64,000 nt of DNA from NCBI RefSeq assembly GCF_000802205.1, contig NZ_CP012850.1, positions 1,178,001 through 1,242,000 of the forward strand, read 5' to 3'. This document shows, piece by piece, positions 48,471-58,092 of this stretch (within the stretch, counting starts at the first letter, position 1; every line of letters begins with the position of its first letter). This DNA comes from Candidatus Nitrosocosmicus oleophilus (GTDB lineage: Archaea; Thermoproteota; Nitrososphaeria; Nitrososphaerales; Nitrososphaeraceae). The notes under the pieces were generated by a model. The model was given only the letters and a program-made list of their open reading frames with translations, was not told the DNA's origin and did no database searches. Made by a program: the position numbers and the translations under genes.

Positions 48471-49580
48471 TCAATAACCCGTAAACTCTTCCACCTTTAT
48501 TCTTTGTTCTGAAATTTTTAATTCTTCCTGTAATAAGGATTGCATAGCTTTTAACATACTTGGAGGACCGCAAATGTAGAATATTGAATTGTTTAATAAA
48601 CTATTGTCGAGGTATTTTAAAATCATTGCTTTGTTTATTCTCCCATACTCGCCTTTCCAATCATTTGCTGTTGTAATTGATTGATTATCATCATGTTTGT
48701 CTTCACTAACAGTATAGATGATCTTCAGATTTTTGTTTAATTTTGTCCATTCATCAAACTCTTTTTTGAAAAGGATGTTAACCGGATCCCTATTTGAATC
48801 AAACAATACTATTTTCAGGGGTAGTTGCTTATCTGTAGCGTATTTTATCATACTTCTAAATGGCGTAACACCAATTCCTCCAGAAAGAAACACAGCCGGT
48901 TTAGAATGATCATCATGCAACACAAATTGTCCTTCAGGACCCCTAACCTTGACTTTGGCCCCAACCTCTAACGTTGAAAGTCTTTTTTTATATGGAGAAT
49001 CCCTCATCCTTGTTGTGAACATTATAAAATCCTCTGTTGGTGAAGATGAAATGGTAAAATGCCTGATTGGACCTTTAGGATCATTATCGACACCACCTAT
49101 ATCAAAAAAGGCAAATTGACCTGTAGTATAGTCTGATAGTAATGTTGTCTGGCTCTTTTGTACTTGATTATCTTGTTTACTAAACTTAAATGACATTACA
49201 TCGGTTCCCTCCACTCTTATTTTTTCTAATAATTCTAGCTCAGGTAGGGGCGATGATTTAGTTTTACCTCGTATCTTAACCAGTATGTTGTTATCTTCTA
49301 TTTTTACTTCATACGCTGGTTCTGGTTCATTTGCTGGTGGGCTTGTTACCTCTCCTGTTCTTACATCAAATTTTGAATTATGCCAAGGACATTCGACTTC
49401 ATATCCATCAAGAGTGCCATCTGCTAGAGGCCCACCTTCATGAGTACAAATATTATTAATCGCGTAGTATTTTCCGTCAACATTAGCAATACATACACTT
49501 TCACCGTCAACTTGAACTTCTTTCATTTGTGATGGCGGTATGTCTTTAGTATCAGCAACTCTAATGAAACCTTCGTTCAC
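48471..49580 (-). CDS. Rieske ferredoxin-FAD/NAD(P) reductase fusion
   Basis: This 369-residue single-chain electron transfer protein has an N-terminal Rieske domain (about 1-105) with C45-T-H47 and C64-PW-H67. A ferredoxin-NADP-reductase-type domain (about 115-369) follows. The FAD motif is RHFTISSS (173-180), the nucleotide loop is SGGIGVTP (233-240), and CGPPSML (337-343) closes the site. Bacterial class I/III dioxygenase reductases use a plant-type ferredoxin at this place, so the Rieske-FNR order is less common. It could pass NAD(P)H electrons to an unknown oxygenase, nitrite or O2. No oxygenase partner gene is adjacent. Confidence 0.92.
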   Translation of the reverse strand: MNEGFIRVADTKDIPPSQMKEVQVDGESVCIANVDGKYYAINNICTHEGGPLADGTLDGYEVECPWHNSKFDVRTGEVTSPPANEPEPAYEVKIEDNNILVKIRGKTKSSPLPELELLEKIRVEGTDVMSFKFSKQDNQVQKSQTTLLSDYTTGQFAFFDIGGVDNDPKGPIRHFTISSSPTEDFIMFTTRMRDSPYKKRLSTLEVGAKVKVRGPEGQFVLHDDHSKPAVFLSGGIGVTPFRSMIKYATDKQLPLKIVLFDSNRDPVNILFKKEFDEWTKLNKNLKIIYTVSEDKHDDNQSITTANDWKGEYGRINKAMILKYLDNSLLNNSIFYICGPPSMLKAMQSLLQEELKISEQRIKVEEFTGY

Positions 49581-50082
49581 TTTCGTTCAGGTTTATTATG
49601 CATAACAATTTGTATATGGGTTCCTATTTCAACATCCCAAAATTTGTATTCTATAATATTATTACACATTTTAGCATTCTTCTTACTAAATATATGCATT
49701 TTATACGCAGATATAGTAAATTGTTATAGTAACCAAAAAGAAAGAAACTAATTGTCTATCTATTACACTTTACAGAATCGAAATTTTCCTGCGTTTATTA
49801 ATTGATCTTTTGCAAATATCCCAATTAACAAGATTTATTTACTGACCTGCCACTTTGTTTATTCCAAAAGAGTAATTATTTATCATTATTCCTCATTAAA
49901 ACAAGTTAATACCTTTTTCAAATGGATCAGCAAACAAGATAGGAGAAATATCATCAATTAAAACATTGTAGTAATAAAACAAATTAAGTTGATAAGATAT
50001 AAGTTAATTGACAGACAAAGCAATTAAGAGATCGAGATATTCAAAACATGTTAAAAATCAGACTAGATTAAGATAATATTAA
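49581..50082. other. Gene-free spacer with Rieske-FNR promoter side
   Basis: No gene seen. Sequence just after 49580 should hold the minus-strand promoter of the fusion gene. The remainder is AT-rich and unstructured by eye. Confidence 0.4.
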
Positions 50083-50342
50083 ATTTAATAAACTCGATAA
50101 CTTTCTGAAAGGATTTGGACTCGGTAATATATGAGGTATTAAACCCGCAGGACCGGTATAATCTGCATTTGGAAAGTCAGATCTAAAGTGAGCACCTCTA
50201 GATTCTTGTCGCATCAATGCACTCCTCATTATGGCCTCACAAACAATTAAGAAGATTTTACTTCTAAAGTTAAAATGATATTTTCAATATTATCTTTATC
50301 ATCATCAATTTGGTATTCTTTTACAAAAATTGTCTTTCCCAT
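50083..50342 (-). pseudogene. sdhA C-terminal fragment, frameshifted
   Basis: The minus strand reads IDDDKDNIENIILTLEVKSS, then after a one-base deletion CEAIMRSALMRQESRGAHFR and SDFPNAD. It nearly matches residues about 511-556 of the intact SdhA at 28820. Long blocks are identical at DNA level. The deletion makes TCT TCT TAA, a stop. After SDFPNAD the sequence departs and ends in an unrelated tail. It is a duplicated, broken gene end. Confidence 0.88.
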
Positions 50343-50534
50343 AATTTTCTTTTTTTATGGGTATTCAACCAATGGTTGATAATCAACAACCTTCTTTAAC
50401 AGTATCCTCGTACAACCCCTTTATAAAATAGAAAAGTAATACACCATAAAGAAAATTATGAATTATTGCTAAAACCCATTTAAGCTTGAATATCACACAA
50501 ATTATCACAGCTTTGACCTGTTTATATTCATGGA

Positions 50535-51587
50535 ATGGATATTAAGTATGAGAGCATTATGGGTTCAGAAAAGTTTGATCAAGGCGTACTGGGAATACAC
50601 CATGTTACGGCCATTGCCCGTGATCCTCAGAAGAATATTGACTTTTATACAGGTATTTTGGGATTAAGATTAGTAAAGATAACAGTAAATTTTGATGATC
50701 CTACAAACTATCACTTGTATTATGGTGATGAGTTAGGTAGGCCCGGAAGCATTATTTCATTTTTTCCGTTGGAATATGTACAACAAGGATGGAGAGGTAC
50801 GGGACAGGTTGATACGATATCATTTTCGATTCCCGAAAATGCAATAGAATATTGGATTAACAGATTTAAAGATAAAGGAATATCTCATAGAGGACCTACA
50901 AAACGATTTAACAGCGAGCAAATCATAACATTTGTTGATCACGATGGAGTAAAACTAGAGCTGGTGGCAAGTAAAGAAGCAGAAAATAGAAAAATAAATG
51001 CATGGAATGGGGGTCCCATATCAATAGAGCACGCTGTTAGGGGTTTACATTCAATTACTCTTACTCTAGAAGGATATGAAAAAACAGTTTCTCTTTTAAC
51101 TGATATACTGGGATTCTCTAAAATAGTAAATGAGGATAATAGAGTTCGTTTTCAGATTGATGATACTGTTAGAGGAGAAAAAGTTCAAACTACGGTTAAT
51201 TCTGCTCCTTCAATAGTGGATATAATATGTCACCCATATAGTCATCGAGGAACAAGTGGTCCTGGTACCGTTCATCACGTTGCATGGCGAACTTCTACAA
51301 ACGAAAATCAAGCTGAAATACGTAATCGAATAGTTAAATTTGGATTGAATGTTACCCCTGTTATTAATAGGGTCTACTTTAATTCTATTTATTTTCGAGA
51401 ACCAGGAGATGTATTATTTGAAATAGCAACCGATACACCTGGCTTTCTAGTTGACCAAGAATCTGCGGAATTGGGAAATAAACTTGTATTACCAAAATGG
51501 TTGGAACCTAAAAGGATTTACATCGAAAAGACATTGCCTTCACTTAAAATACCCTCTAAAGGAAATATGGGGCCTGAAACGAAATAA
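50535..51587 (+). CDS. VOC-family ring-cleaving dioxygenase-like protein
   Basis: This 350-residue protein has two or more vicinal-oxygen-chelate modules of the MhqO/extradiol type. The first opens LGIHHVTAIARDPQKNIDFY with a metal His. The middle has HAVRGLHSITLTLEGYEKTV and GPGTVHHVAWR. A late Glu lies in PGDVLFEIATD, giving the usual His-His-Glu iron site. It may cleave hydroquinones or act on related electrophiles. ATG 50535 is used. It is a single gene with no detected partner. Confidence 0.9.
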   Translation: MDIKYESIMGSEKFDQGVLGIHHVTAIARDPQKNIDFYTGILGLRLVKITVNFDDPTNYHLYYGDELGRPGSIISFFPLEYVQQGWRGTGQVDTISFSIPENAIEYWINRFKDKGISHRGPTKRFNSEQIITFVDHDGVKLELVASKEAENRKINAWNGGPISIEHAVRGLHSITLTLEGYEKTVSLLTDILGFSKIVNEDNRVRFQIDDTVRGEKVQTTVNSAPSIVDIICHPYSHRGTSGPGTVHHVAWRTSTNENQAEIRNRIVKFGLNVTPVINRVYFNSIYFREPGDVLFEIATDTPGFLVDQESAELGNKLVLPKWLEPKRIYIEKTLPSLKIPSKGNMGPETK

Positions 51588-52048
51588 AATGAAAACTAAT
51601 AAAAATATCCAAATTGAATACTGGATACTGAATATTTATATATAAATAGCAGTCAATATTTTTTTTCGACTGGTTAAAATGGTATAGGTTGATAAACAAT
51701 TGATCAGCAATCGTATTTTAAGTTCAATTGCAATTCGCAACCAGTTAAATTAATACTACCAGTTCATTTAATTAACGTATAGTCTAATATGCATATTGAG
51801 AATTCATCTTCATTGGCTTTGTCCCTTACGGGTTATACGTTTTAATCTAGTCACAGTTAAGATCTCAACTCCTCATGATATGGAGAACACTCTTTCACGT
51901 GGAAGACTTGAAGAGATGATAGAGTTTGGAAAAACTGTAAAGATCCTTTAGATGGAACCTCGTTGGCTATCCAAGAAATTGCTGTAATCCCTTTATTTGA
52001 AAAGGCGACTCATACTTTCGGTAAATGTAACATTCTTAGAGTTATAAT
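51588..52048. other. Spacer with an unrecognised coding trace
   Basis: Near 51850-52040 the plus strand carries protein-like pieces, STPHDMENTLSRGRLEEMIE with FGKTVK and, in another frame, DGTSLAIQEIAVIPLFEKAT. They look like one gene broken by a shift, but no family is recognised. The left part is a plain AT-rich spacer. Confidence 0.3.
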
Positions 52049-52291
52049 TTACACTCTTGAGTCGTTACTAGAATGACTTCCTCCTAAATATTTTAACCTA
52101 TTTTCTAAATCTGTTCCCATAGGGTACATTTTATCATTATTCGTATACTCATAAAGATACACCTGAAAAGTTTTACAATTGGGGCAATATTGATAATATA
52201 ACCTATGCCATAATTTTGTATCATCATTAGATTCAGGGTTATTGTGCCTTAATTGAGGGTGAAAGTGTTCTTTACAATTCTGGCATTGCAT
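52049..52291 (-). CDS. Small zinc-ribbon protein, 80 residues
   Basis: Two CxxC knuckles are visible: C3-Q-N-C6 at the N-terminus and C36-PN-C39 in YCPNCKTF, about 30 residues apart. This is a zinc-ribbon layout. The end is acidic and polar. Possible roles are transcription or metal handling, but nothing specific can be seen. ATG 52291 directly precedes the first knuckle and is a natural start. Confidence 0.75.
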   Translation of the reverse strand: MQCQNCKEHFHPQLRHNNPESNDDTKLWHRLYYQYCPNCKTFQVYLYEYTNNDKMYPMGTDLENRLKYLGGSHSSNDSRV

Positions 52292-52410
52292 GGTAGTAGT
52301 AGCTCGTAATATTATTAAACCGTTATGTGGGCGGCGGAATTCAATGATGACTTGCTATATCGATATGAATTTGAGTTTTGAATTACTCTATTACTTTAAA
52401 TATGCTTATA

Positions 52411-52983
52411 CTAACTTGAGCGAAGGGACTTCATAGCGCCCGCCCAAGTAACCAACTCGTCTAGCATAGTGTTAATCGATTTCTCATGAATATTATGAGG
52501 TTTAAATATTGAAAAGTTTTCAAAATCCGTATATATAGATAACTGCACTTGAGCTCGAACAGTAGCAACCTTAACCTCTGCCATAACCAAACGCAATTGT
52601 TCGACTGCACGTACACCTCCAGCGCTACCATAACTAACAAATCCAGCAACTTTGTTATTCCATTCTTTGAAGAGAAAATCAATAGCATTTTTTAATGCAC
52701 CGGGGATTCCATGGTTATATTCTGGTGTCACAAACACATATGCATCGAAAGAGTCGATTTTTGCAGACCAAATCTTAGTATGCTCCTTAGAATACTGACC
52801 CATAGAAGGTGGAATCGGTTCATCCAGTAATGGGAGGCTGTAGTCTTTAATATCCACCATCTCATATTCGGCGTCTCCTCGGCTGTTTGCCATCTCATAT
52901 ACCCATCGACTTACCGCTTCACCGTTACGTCCAGGCCTCGTACTGCCAATGACAATGGCAATCTTTAGTCTTTGGTTATTCAT
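52411..52983 (-). CDS. NAD(P)H-dependent FMN reductase
   Basis: This flavodoxin-like quinone/FMN reductase of 190 residues opens IAIVIGSTRPGRNGEAV, the phosphate loop. VTPEYNHGIPGALKNAID and SYGSAGGVRAVEQLR complete the flavin site. The frame extends to 53007, but the ATG at 52983 (MNNQRLKIAIV) gives the standard start just before strand 1. It likely reduces quinones, chromate or FMN with NADPH. It is convergent with no gene and stands alone. Confidence 0.92.
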   Translation of the reverse strand: MNNQRLKIAIVIGSTRPGRNGEAVSRWVYEMANSRGDAEYEMVDIKDYSLPLLDEPIPPSMGQYSKEHTKIWSAKIDSFDAYVFVTPEYNHGIPGALKNAIDFLFKEWNNKVAGFVSYGSAGGVRAVEQLRLVMAEVKVATVRAQVQLSIYTDFENFSIFKPHNIHEKSINTMLDELVTWAGAMKSLRSS

Positions 52984-53265
52984 ATAGCATTTAAACCGCG
53001 ACATCAATTATAGTTTATGGATAAATTTGTAATGATCTAATCCAATCATAAAAGTTGAGTTATATATTCATGTTTATAACCTATTTCTTACAAAAAGACC
53101 TATCACTTGTGATTTAAAATATCAAACTAAATAATCTGTTATATACTTAAATTAGATAATGAAAAATAATGAATAGGTCATCTGAAGATTTTGTATATAG
53201 GGTATGGATGGAATCTTCTGTTGCCTAAGATAATTTGAAAAATGCAATATATGGATGCTAAAAGA

Positions 53266-53502
53266 TTATAGTTTTTGGTTATATCTATCTTCAAGGTACG
53301 AAAGTCCTTTATCAGTTGTTACATATTGTAAATTGATCTCTGTAAATTGTAACATGCGATTATCCACTATGTAGGCTAATGTTCTGTTAATTTGACTTTT
53401 AGAGAGATAAGTTAAAGATTCAAAAATTTTTGATTTTGCAATGCCTTCTTTAGAGATTTCTAATATCTTTACGATTAAATCTTCTTTAAGAGACAATAAC
53501 AA
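53266..53502 (-). CDS. Small winged-helix DNA-binding protein
   Basis: This 78-residue protein starts at TTG 53502. LIVKILEISKEGIAKSKIFE, then SLTYLSKSQINRTLAYIVDN, forms a helix-turn-helix. QYVTTDKGLSYLEDRY is the wing and dimer helix. This matches the small archaeal wHTH regulators (ArnR/SSV-like single-domain type). The ATG just upstream is in another frame. Targets are unknown; the FMN reductase downstream is a candidate. Confidence 0.8.
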   Translation of the reverse strand: MLLSLKEDLIVKILEISKEGIAKSKIFESLTYLSKSQINRTLAYIVDNRMLQFTEINLQYVTTDKGLSYLEDRYNQKL

Positions 53503-53874
53503 CTAGACATTATCACGACTAAAATATGTAACTAAAGGGGAATGAAAGAATAACCTGCCTATCTAAATTTCGATTTCACATAATTACACAAGTCCATATT
53601 CTAAATCATTATTAATTCTATCAAAGATTCATTCAGCTGGTAAATGGAAGAATCAGATTAAAAAAACTTAATTCAAAAAAATCGGTATTTCCAGTTATCT
53701 CATATTAGACCACCTCATTACCATCTATCTTCCATTTATGAGGCATTATCCAATTCTTGATACAAGTTTAATCCCACATTTATCTGCTCACCGAAAGAAT
53801 GTTTATTTTTTATGATGTCCTGTTTTATGGTTTTGTTATAGGAAAAGGGTTGGAAGGGGTTAAAGGTATAGTGC
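53503..53874. other. Intergenic, no gene seen
   Basis: Spacer between the wHTH gene and the sugar dehydrogenase, both minus strand. No coding or strong hairpin signal was recognised. Confidence 0.4.
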
Positions 53875-55461
53875 CTATTGTAAAGTCGAGTTGCCTGCTC
53901 CCACATAATTGAATGCTATAAGCGCACCAGGGCTCCACAAAGTTGTGGTAGGTGTAATTGGACCATCTTTCATGGCTTGCACAGGGCCTGCCGGGTCTGT
54001 AATTACGTAAATGGTACTTCCGTCTGGACTAAAAGCAATATCTCGATAGCGGTTCTCAGAGCGGAAAAGATCTTGAGGTTTACCTTTGACTGCTGTGCCG
54101 TTGTCGTCCAGTGTCATTTTGATGATCTTTCCTCCCTTCAATGTAGTCATTAACAAGTTATTCTCCCATCCGGGAATAGTGTCGGATGTATAAAGACGTA
54201 AACTCGATGGTGCAACGGTTGGATAACACGTAGAGGTCATCTCTCCGCATGACTTGCCTGCCTCTGTAAAGTTAAAGCCTTTATCTACTGTGTAAAACGT
54301 TTGTATTGGAGGGACGAAATTTGTTGCATTGAATTCACTTTCACTTTTTACAGTCACACCAACAGGGGCAGGTGCTACATCGTTAAATTTTAATTCTGGA
54401 CAATTCTTTGCTGCAGACCAGTTGTAATACTGATACGCTTTGTCGTCAATATAGCCTGAGACATAAGGCCATCCATAGTTTCCACCTGCTACAAGGCGGT
54501 TCACTTCATCATCAGAATTATCGCCATGCTCCGAAATGTAGATATCGCCAGTAGGACCTATTGCTATACCTTGAGCGTTACGATGACCATAGGTGTAGAT
54601 GTGGCTTTGGATTCCATTAATAGCAGGATTATCTTCGGGAATTGAACCATCTGGATTCATACGAAGTACTTTACCTTCATATGTACTCCAGTTCTTGGCT
54701 GCCACCTCTTCAACTGTTGGAAGGTGTTGCGCCATGTTATTCAGACATGCTAAAGCCAACTGGTTTTTGCCCTGATCACCTATGGTATAGTATAGTTTGC
54801 CATCAGGTCCGAATGTCATACGTCCAGAGTTATGATCACTGCTTCCTGATAAACCACTAATTAGGTCTAGCGGCTCGCTAATATTGTTCGTAGTTGGATC
54901 GTAAGTGAATCGAGTAATTTTGGTTTTGAGCTCAGGCGCTGCTCCTTCATCAGATGTTTTTTCATATGTATAGGCTACGTAAATATGGTGTGTGCTATTG
55001 AAGTTGGGGTCAAATGCCATTCCTAGAACTCCATCCTGGCCTTTAGATTGGTTCGCGTTAGGGATAGGCATCGTGCTAAGCTTTGTACCATTAGTGGGAT
55101 CTACTCGTAAAATGTCCTTTCCTACTCGTTCTGTGATCCAGAGCGTATCATCAGGACCATAAAGAAGGTTTAGAGGAGCGCTAAGATTTCTTGCTATCAC
55201 ATTCACTGAGAAACCCTGTTCATTCAAAAGTTGTTCACGAGCTTGTTGTTGTGCTGGTGTTAAGGTTTCATTATTTGTTAAAGGAAATGGATCTTCTCCT
55301 TGTGCCAATACTGTTTGGACAATATTGGTGGCCGTGATAGTAGTATTAATAGAAAACCCACTAAACGTTGCTGGAACTACTGATAAAAGTATTAGTCCAA
55401 ACAATGTTACTGTCACAATATAACGCGTTGAGTTAAATTTTGAATCTTTATGGATAAACAT
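53875..55461 (-). CDS. Secreted PQQ-type glucose/sorbosone dehydrogenase-like protein
   Basis: This 528-residue six-bladed propeller protein of the GSDH family has a signal segment (about 14-35). Family blocks are LSAPLNLLYGPDDTLWITER, KGQDGVLGMAFDPNF, DHNSGRMTFGPDGKLYYTIG, YTYGHRNAQGIAIGPTG, SEHGDNSDDEVNRL and GGNYGWPYVSG, each quoted in part. The His in GHRN fits the catalytic region. It would oxidise sugars or aldehydes outside the cell, if PQQ is available. The insertion around LACLNNMAQHLP has two of few cysteines. It diverges from the DASS transporter. Confidence 0.88.
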   Translation of the reverse strand: MFIHKDSKFNSTRYIVTVTLFGLILLSVVPATFSGFSINTTITATNIVQTVLAQGEDPFPLTNNETLTPAQQQAREQLLNEQGFSVNVIARNLSAPLNLLYGPDDTLWITERVGKDILRVDPTNGTKLSTMPIPNANQSKGQDGVLGMAFDPNFNSTHHIYVAYTYEKTSDEGAAPELKTKITRFTYDPTTNNISEPLDLISGLSGSSDHNSGRMTFGPDGKLYYTIGDQGKNQLALACLNNMAQHLPTVEEVAAKNWSTYEGKVLRMNPDGSIPEDNPAINGIQSHIYTYGHRNAQGIAIGPTGDIYISEHGDNSDDEVNRLVAGGNYGWPYVSGYIDDKAYQYYNWSAAKNCPELKFNDVAPAPVGVTVKSESEFNATNFVPPIQTFYTVDKGFNFTEAGKSCGEMTSTCYPTVAPSSLRLYTSDTIPGWENNLLMTTLKGGKIIKMTLDDNGTAVKGKPQDLFRSENRYRDIAFSPDGSTIYVITDPAGPVQAMKDGPITPTTTLWSPGALIAFNYVGAGNSTLQ

Positions 55462-55729
55462 TACAAAAAGGTTTTAACATAAAATTATATAAAGATCTAT
55501 ATTTATTTCTTGATATTTTTTGAATCATTATATTAAAATATAAATCTGAACAAAAAACCTCATTTTTTGTGTAGAATCTCTAACTATTATATAACTTTTA
55601 TGCAATATGAGTAATACTATGATTCAAAATAAAGGATTATCAAATAAAAAATCAATAGTTGTAGCCTTTATAGAAATCTTAACAGATGTTTGTTATCACT
55701 CTAAAATATTTTCAAATTATGCCACATAG

Positions 55730-57355
55730 ATGGGTATATCAACTATAATCAATATAGTTGAAGTATCAGTAAACATGATTTCGCGTAATCTTATCACAAG
55801 AATCGGGTTATTTTTGGGCCCATTTTTGTTCATAATTGTAATCTTTCTTCCATTACCACAAATAGACGAGTTATCAATTGAAGCTAGGGTGGTTTTGGCA
55901 GCAACCCTCTGGATGGCCGTCTGGTGGATTACCGAAACAGTTCCTATTTACGTAACCGCTTTATTGCCTCTAATAATCTTTCCTTCACTTCATGTCACTA
56001 GTTTCACAGAAACCTCATTTAATTATGCAGATCCTATTATATTTTTATTTCTAGGTGGATTTCTCCTGGCCAAAGCTGTAGAAAAGTCGAATTTACATAA
56101 ACGGTTTGCATTTAATATCCTAAATCTATTTGGTACCAACCCAAAATATATTGTCGCGGCGTTCATGCTGGTAACATGGCTTTTAGGGGCATGGATGAGC
56201 AATACGGCCACAGCGATATTAATGCTTCCAATAGCGTTAGCAGTGATTTCATTGTTAGACAATGTGGAAAGACATAGCAAGTTTGTTGTGTGTCTATTGC
56301 TTTCCGTGGCATACTCTGCAAGTATTGGAGGGGTGACAACACTAATAGGAACCCCACCAAATGCAATATTTGCATCCTTAGCTAACTCCATAGCTGGCGT
56401 AGATGTAACGTTTAGTCAATGGCTTCTTCTTGGATTACCAATTGGAGGAATATCCCTTTTTGTAGTATGGCTCTATATGATCAGGTTTGGCTCCAAAATT
56501 ACAGATATAAATTCAGATGTTATAGGGGACAAGAATGTAATTAGAAAGAAATTAGGAGAACTTGGACATATTAGCAGAGATGAAAAATTAGTTGCAATTG
56601 TCTTTATTTTAACAGCTGCCGCATGGATTACTAGAGGGTTGATTTGGAAAGACATCTTACCAGTGGTGGATGATTCTATGATAGCAATTGCTTCAGCCAT
56701 TTTGCTATTTTTAATTCCATCCACTTCATCTTCATCATCATCATCATCAGGCAAAGAAAATCTCAAAGGATCAAAGTTAGAACACCCATCAAATATCATG
56801 AACAGAATGTCCTCTAATGGGAATCAAGATAATGACAACCATAAAAATAACAAAAATAATGCTATTAGTAATACATCTTCTAGACTATTGGATTGGAATA
56901 CTGCTGTTACTATTCCTTGGGGTGTTCTTATTCTTATAGGTGGAGGATTGGCTCTTGCTAACGGATTTACGTCCACAGGGCTTGGCGACTGGATTGCAGG
57001 GCAGTTGAGTTTCCTTGGAGGTGCAAATTACATAATAATCATTCTTGTGCTTGTAACTTTGGCGATACTACCTACTGAGATGATAAGCAATACTGCCACT
57101 GCGGCATTGTTACTTCCTATATCGGCCTCACTTGCAACATCGATGGGGATAAATCCCGTATTATTCATGGCACCAGTAGCAATAGCTACTAGTTATGGCT
57201 TCATTATGCCCGTTGGAACTCCGCCAAATGCAATTGTCTATTCATCCGGATACATATCTATGGCAAAAATGGCCAGAGCTGGTATCCCACTGGACTTTAT
57301 ATCAATCGTGATGGTAACAATATTGACTACTATATTAGTTCCGCTTGTATTTTGA
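55730..57355 (+). CDS. DASS-family (SLC13/ArsB-like) anion transporter
   Basis: This 541-residue carrier for di- or tricarboxylates or sulfate has two inverted halves. TLWMAVWWITETVPIYVTAL, a GGVTTLIGTPPNAIF hairpin in half 1 and MPVGTPPNAIVYSSGYISM in half 2 match the family signature. A polar linker of about 55 residues (about 326-380) separates the halves. It starts with a Ser run coded by TCA/TCT repeats and is rich in Asn. Met16 (55775) is an alternative start just before the first helix. It would feed C4 acids to the TCA enzymes in this window. Confidence 0.9.
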   Translation: MGISTIINIVEVSVNMISRNLITRIGLFLGPFLFIIVIFLPLPQIDELSIEARVVLAATLWMAVWWITETVPIYVTALLPLIIFPSLHVTSFTETSFNYADPIIFLFLGGFLLAKAVEKSNLHKRFAFNILNLFGTNPKYIVAAFMLVTWLLGAWMSNTATAILMLPIALAVISLLDNVERHSKFVVCLLLSVAYSASIGGVTTLIGTPPNAIFASLANSIAGVDVTFSQWLLLGLPIGGISLFVVWLYMIRFGSKITDINSDVIGDKNVIRKKLGELGHISRDEKLVAIVFILTAAAWITRGLIWKDILPVVDDSMIAIASAILLFLIPSTSSSSSSSSGKENLKGSKLEHPSNIMNRMSSNGNQDNDNHKNNKNNAISNTSSRLLDWNTAVTIPWGVLILIGGGLALANGFTSTGLGDWIAGQLSFLGGANYIIIILVLVTLAILPTEMISNTATAALLLPISASLATSMGINPVLFMAPVAIATSYGFIMPVGTPPNAIVYSSGYISMAKMARAGIPLDFISIVMVTILTTILVPLVF

Positions 57356-57360
57356 GGTAG

Positions 57361-57385
57361 TTGTGAATTGTGAATTGTGAATTGT
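57361..57385. repeat. 7-bp tandem repeat after the transporter
   Basis: The unit TTGTGAA is repeated three times and followed by TTGT, starting five bases after the transporter stop at 57355. It may be a slippage-prone tract. No function is evident. Confidence 0.7.
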
Positions 57386-58092
57386 CGAAAAAATATAAAG
57401 ATGTTTTTTTTCATATGGTTATTATGATATAGAAGGAATTTTTTATTGATGTCATTAATATTTAGGCTAAATGTGATTTCTCTTGATAATCAGTATAATG
57501 ACATCATAGATATATTCTTTAAGATGAATCTGAAAAATAGAGTTAAGTATAAAAAACGGTTTTGTTGTATAAACACTTTTAGTAATCCATCAATTTATGA
57601 ATTGCTATTACATAATAATAATGTCCTACAATTTGGATTAATATGAATCAATATGAATTAACTAGGTTTTCCATTTTTTATATTAAATGAAAGACTCAAG
57701 AAATAGTCAAGATATCAGAACTAAATTTGTTTTAAATTAAAGTTGACGATATTCAAAGAATGAACAATCCTGTATTTTCACTAAACTGAAAATTAATGTG
57801 TTTGTTTAGGTTGACAATTAACATTGTATGCTCTAGAGAATTATCAATACCTTTGCTTAAGCCCAATTAAGTTCCTGATTAGATCATATTAAATAGTATT
57901 ATGATTAACTGGGTATGCAAGTATCAATACTTGAAATGCTTGCTTAGAAGTGCGGTAGTTGGTTAGCATTATACCCCAGCGACCACATTTCTAATTAAAT
58001 ATATCACATTTTATAAATATCAAATATAAAGTTAATTATATCCCTTTTTGCGTTACCCTCAATTGTAAACTGTTTATAGATATATTGAGTTC
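57386..58092. other. Gene-free spacer
   Basis: No gene supported in about 700 bases. A plus-strand frame at 57446-57646 lacks any motif. GCGGTAGTTGGTTAGCATTA at about 57953 resembles a tRNA D-arm, but no complete cloverleaf follows. Confidence 0.4.

Noticed and set aside
57446-57646. 66-codon plus-strand frame
   Set aside because: Composition is that of random AT-rich sequence, with no motif or neighbour support.
57946-57990. tRNA-like D-arm sequence GCGGTAGTTGGTTAGCATTA
   Set aside because: No matching acceptor stem, anticodon arm or T-arm could be found within about 90 bases, even allowing an intron.
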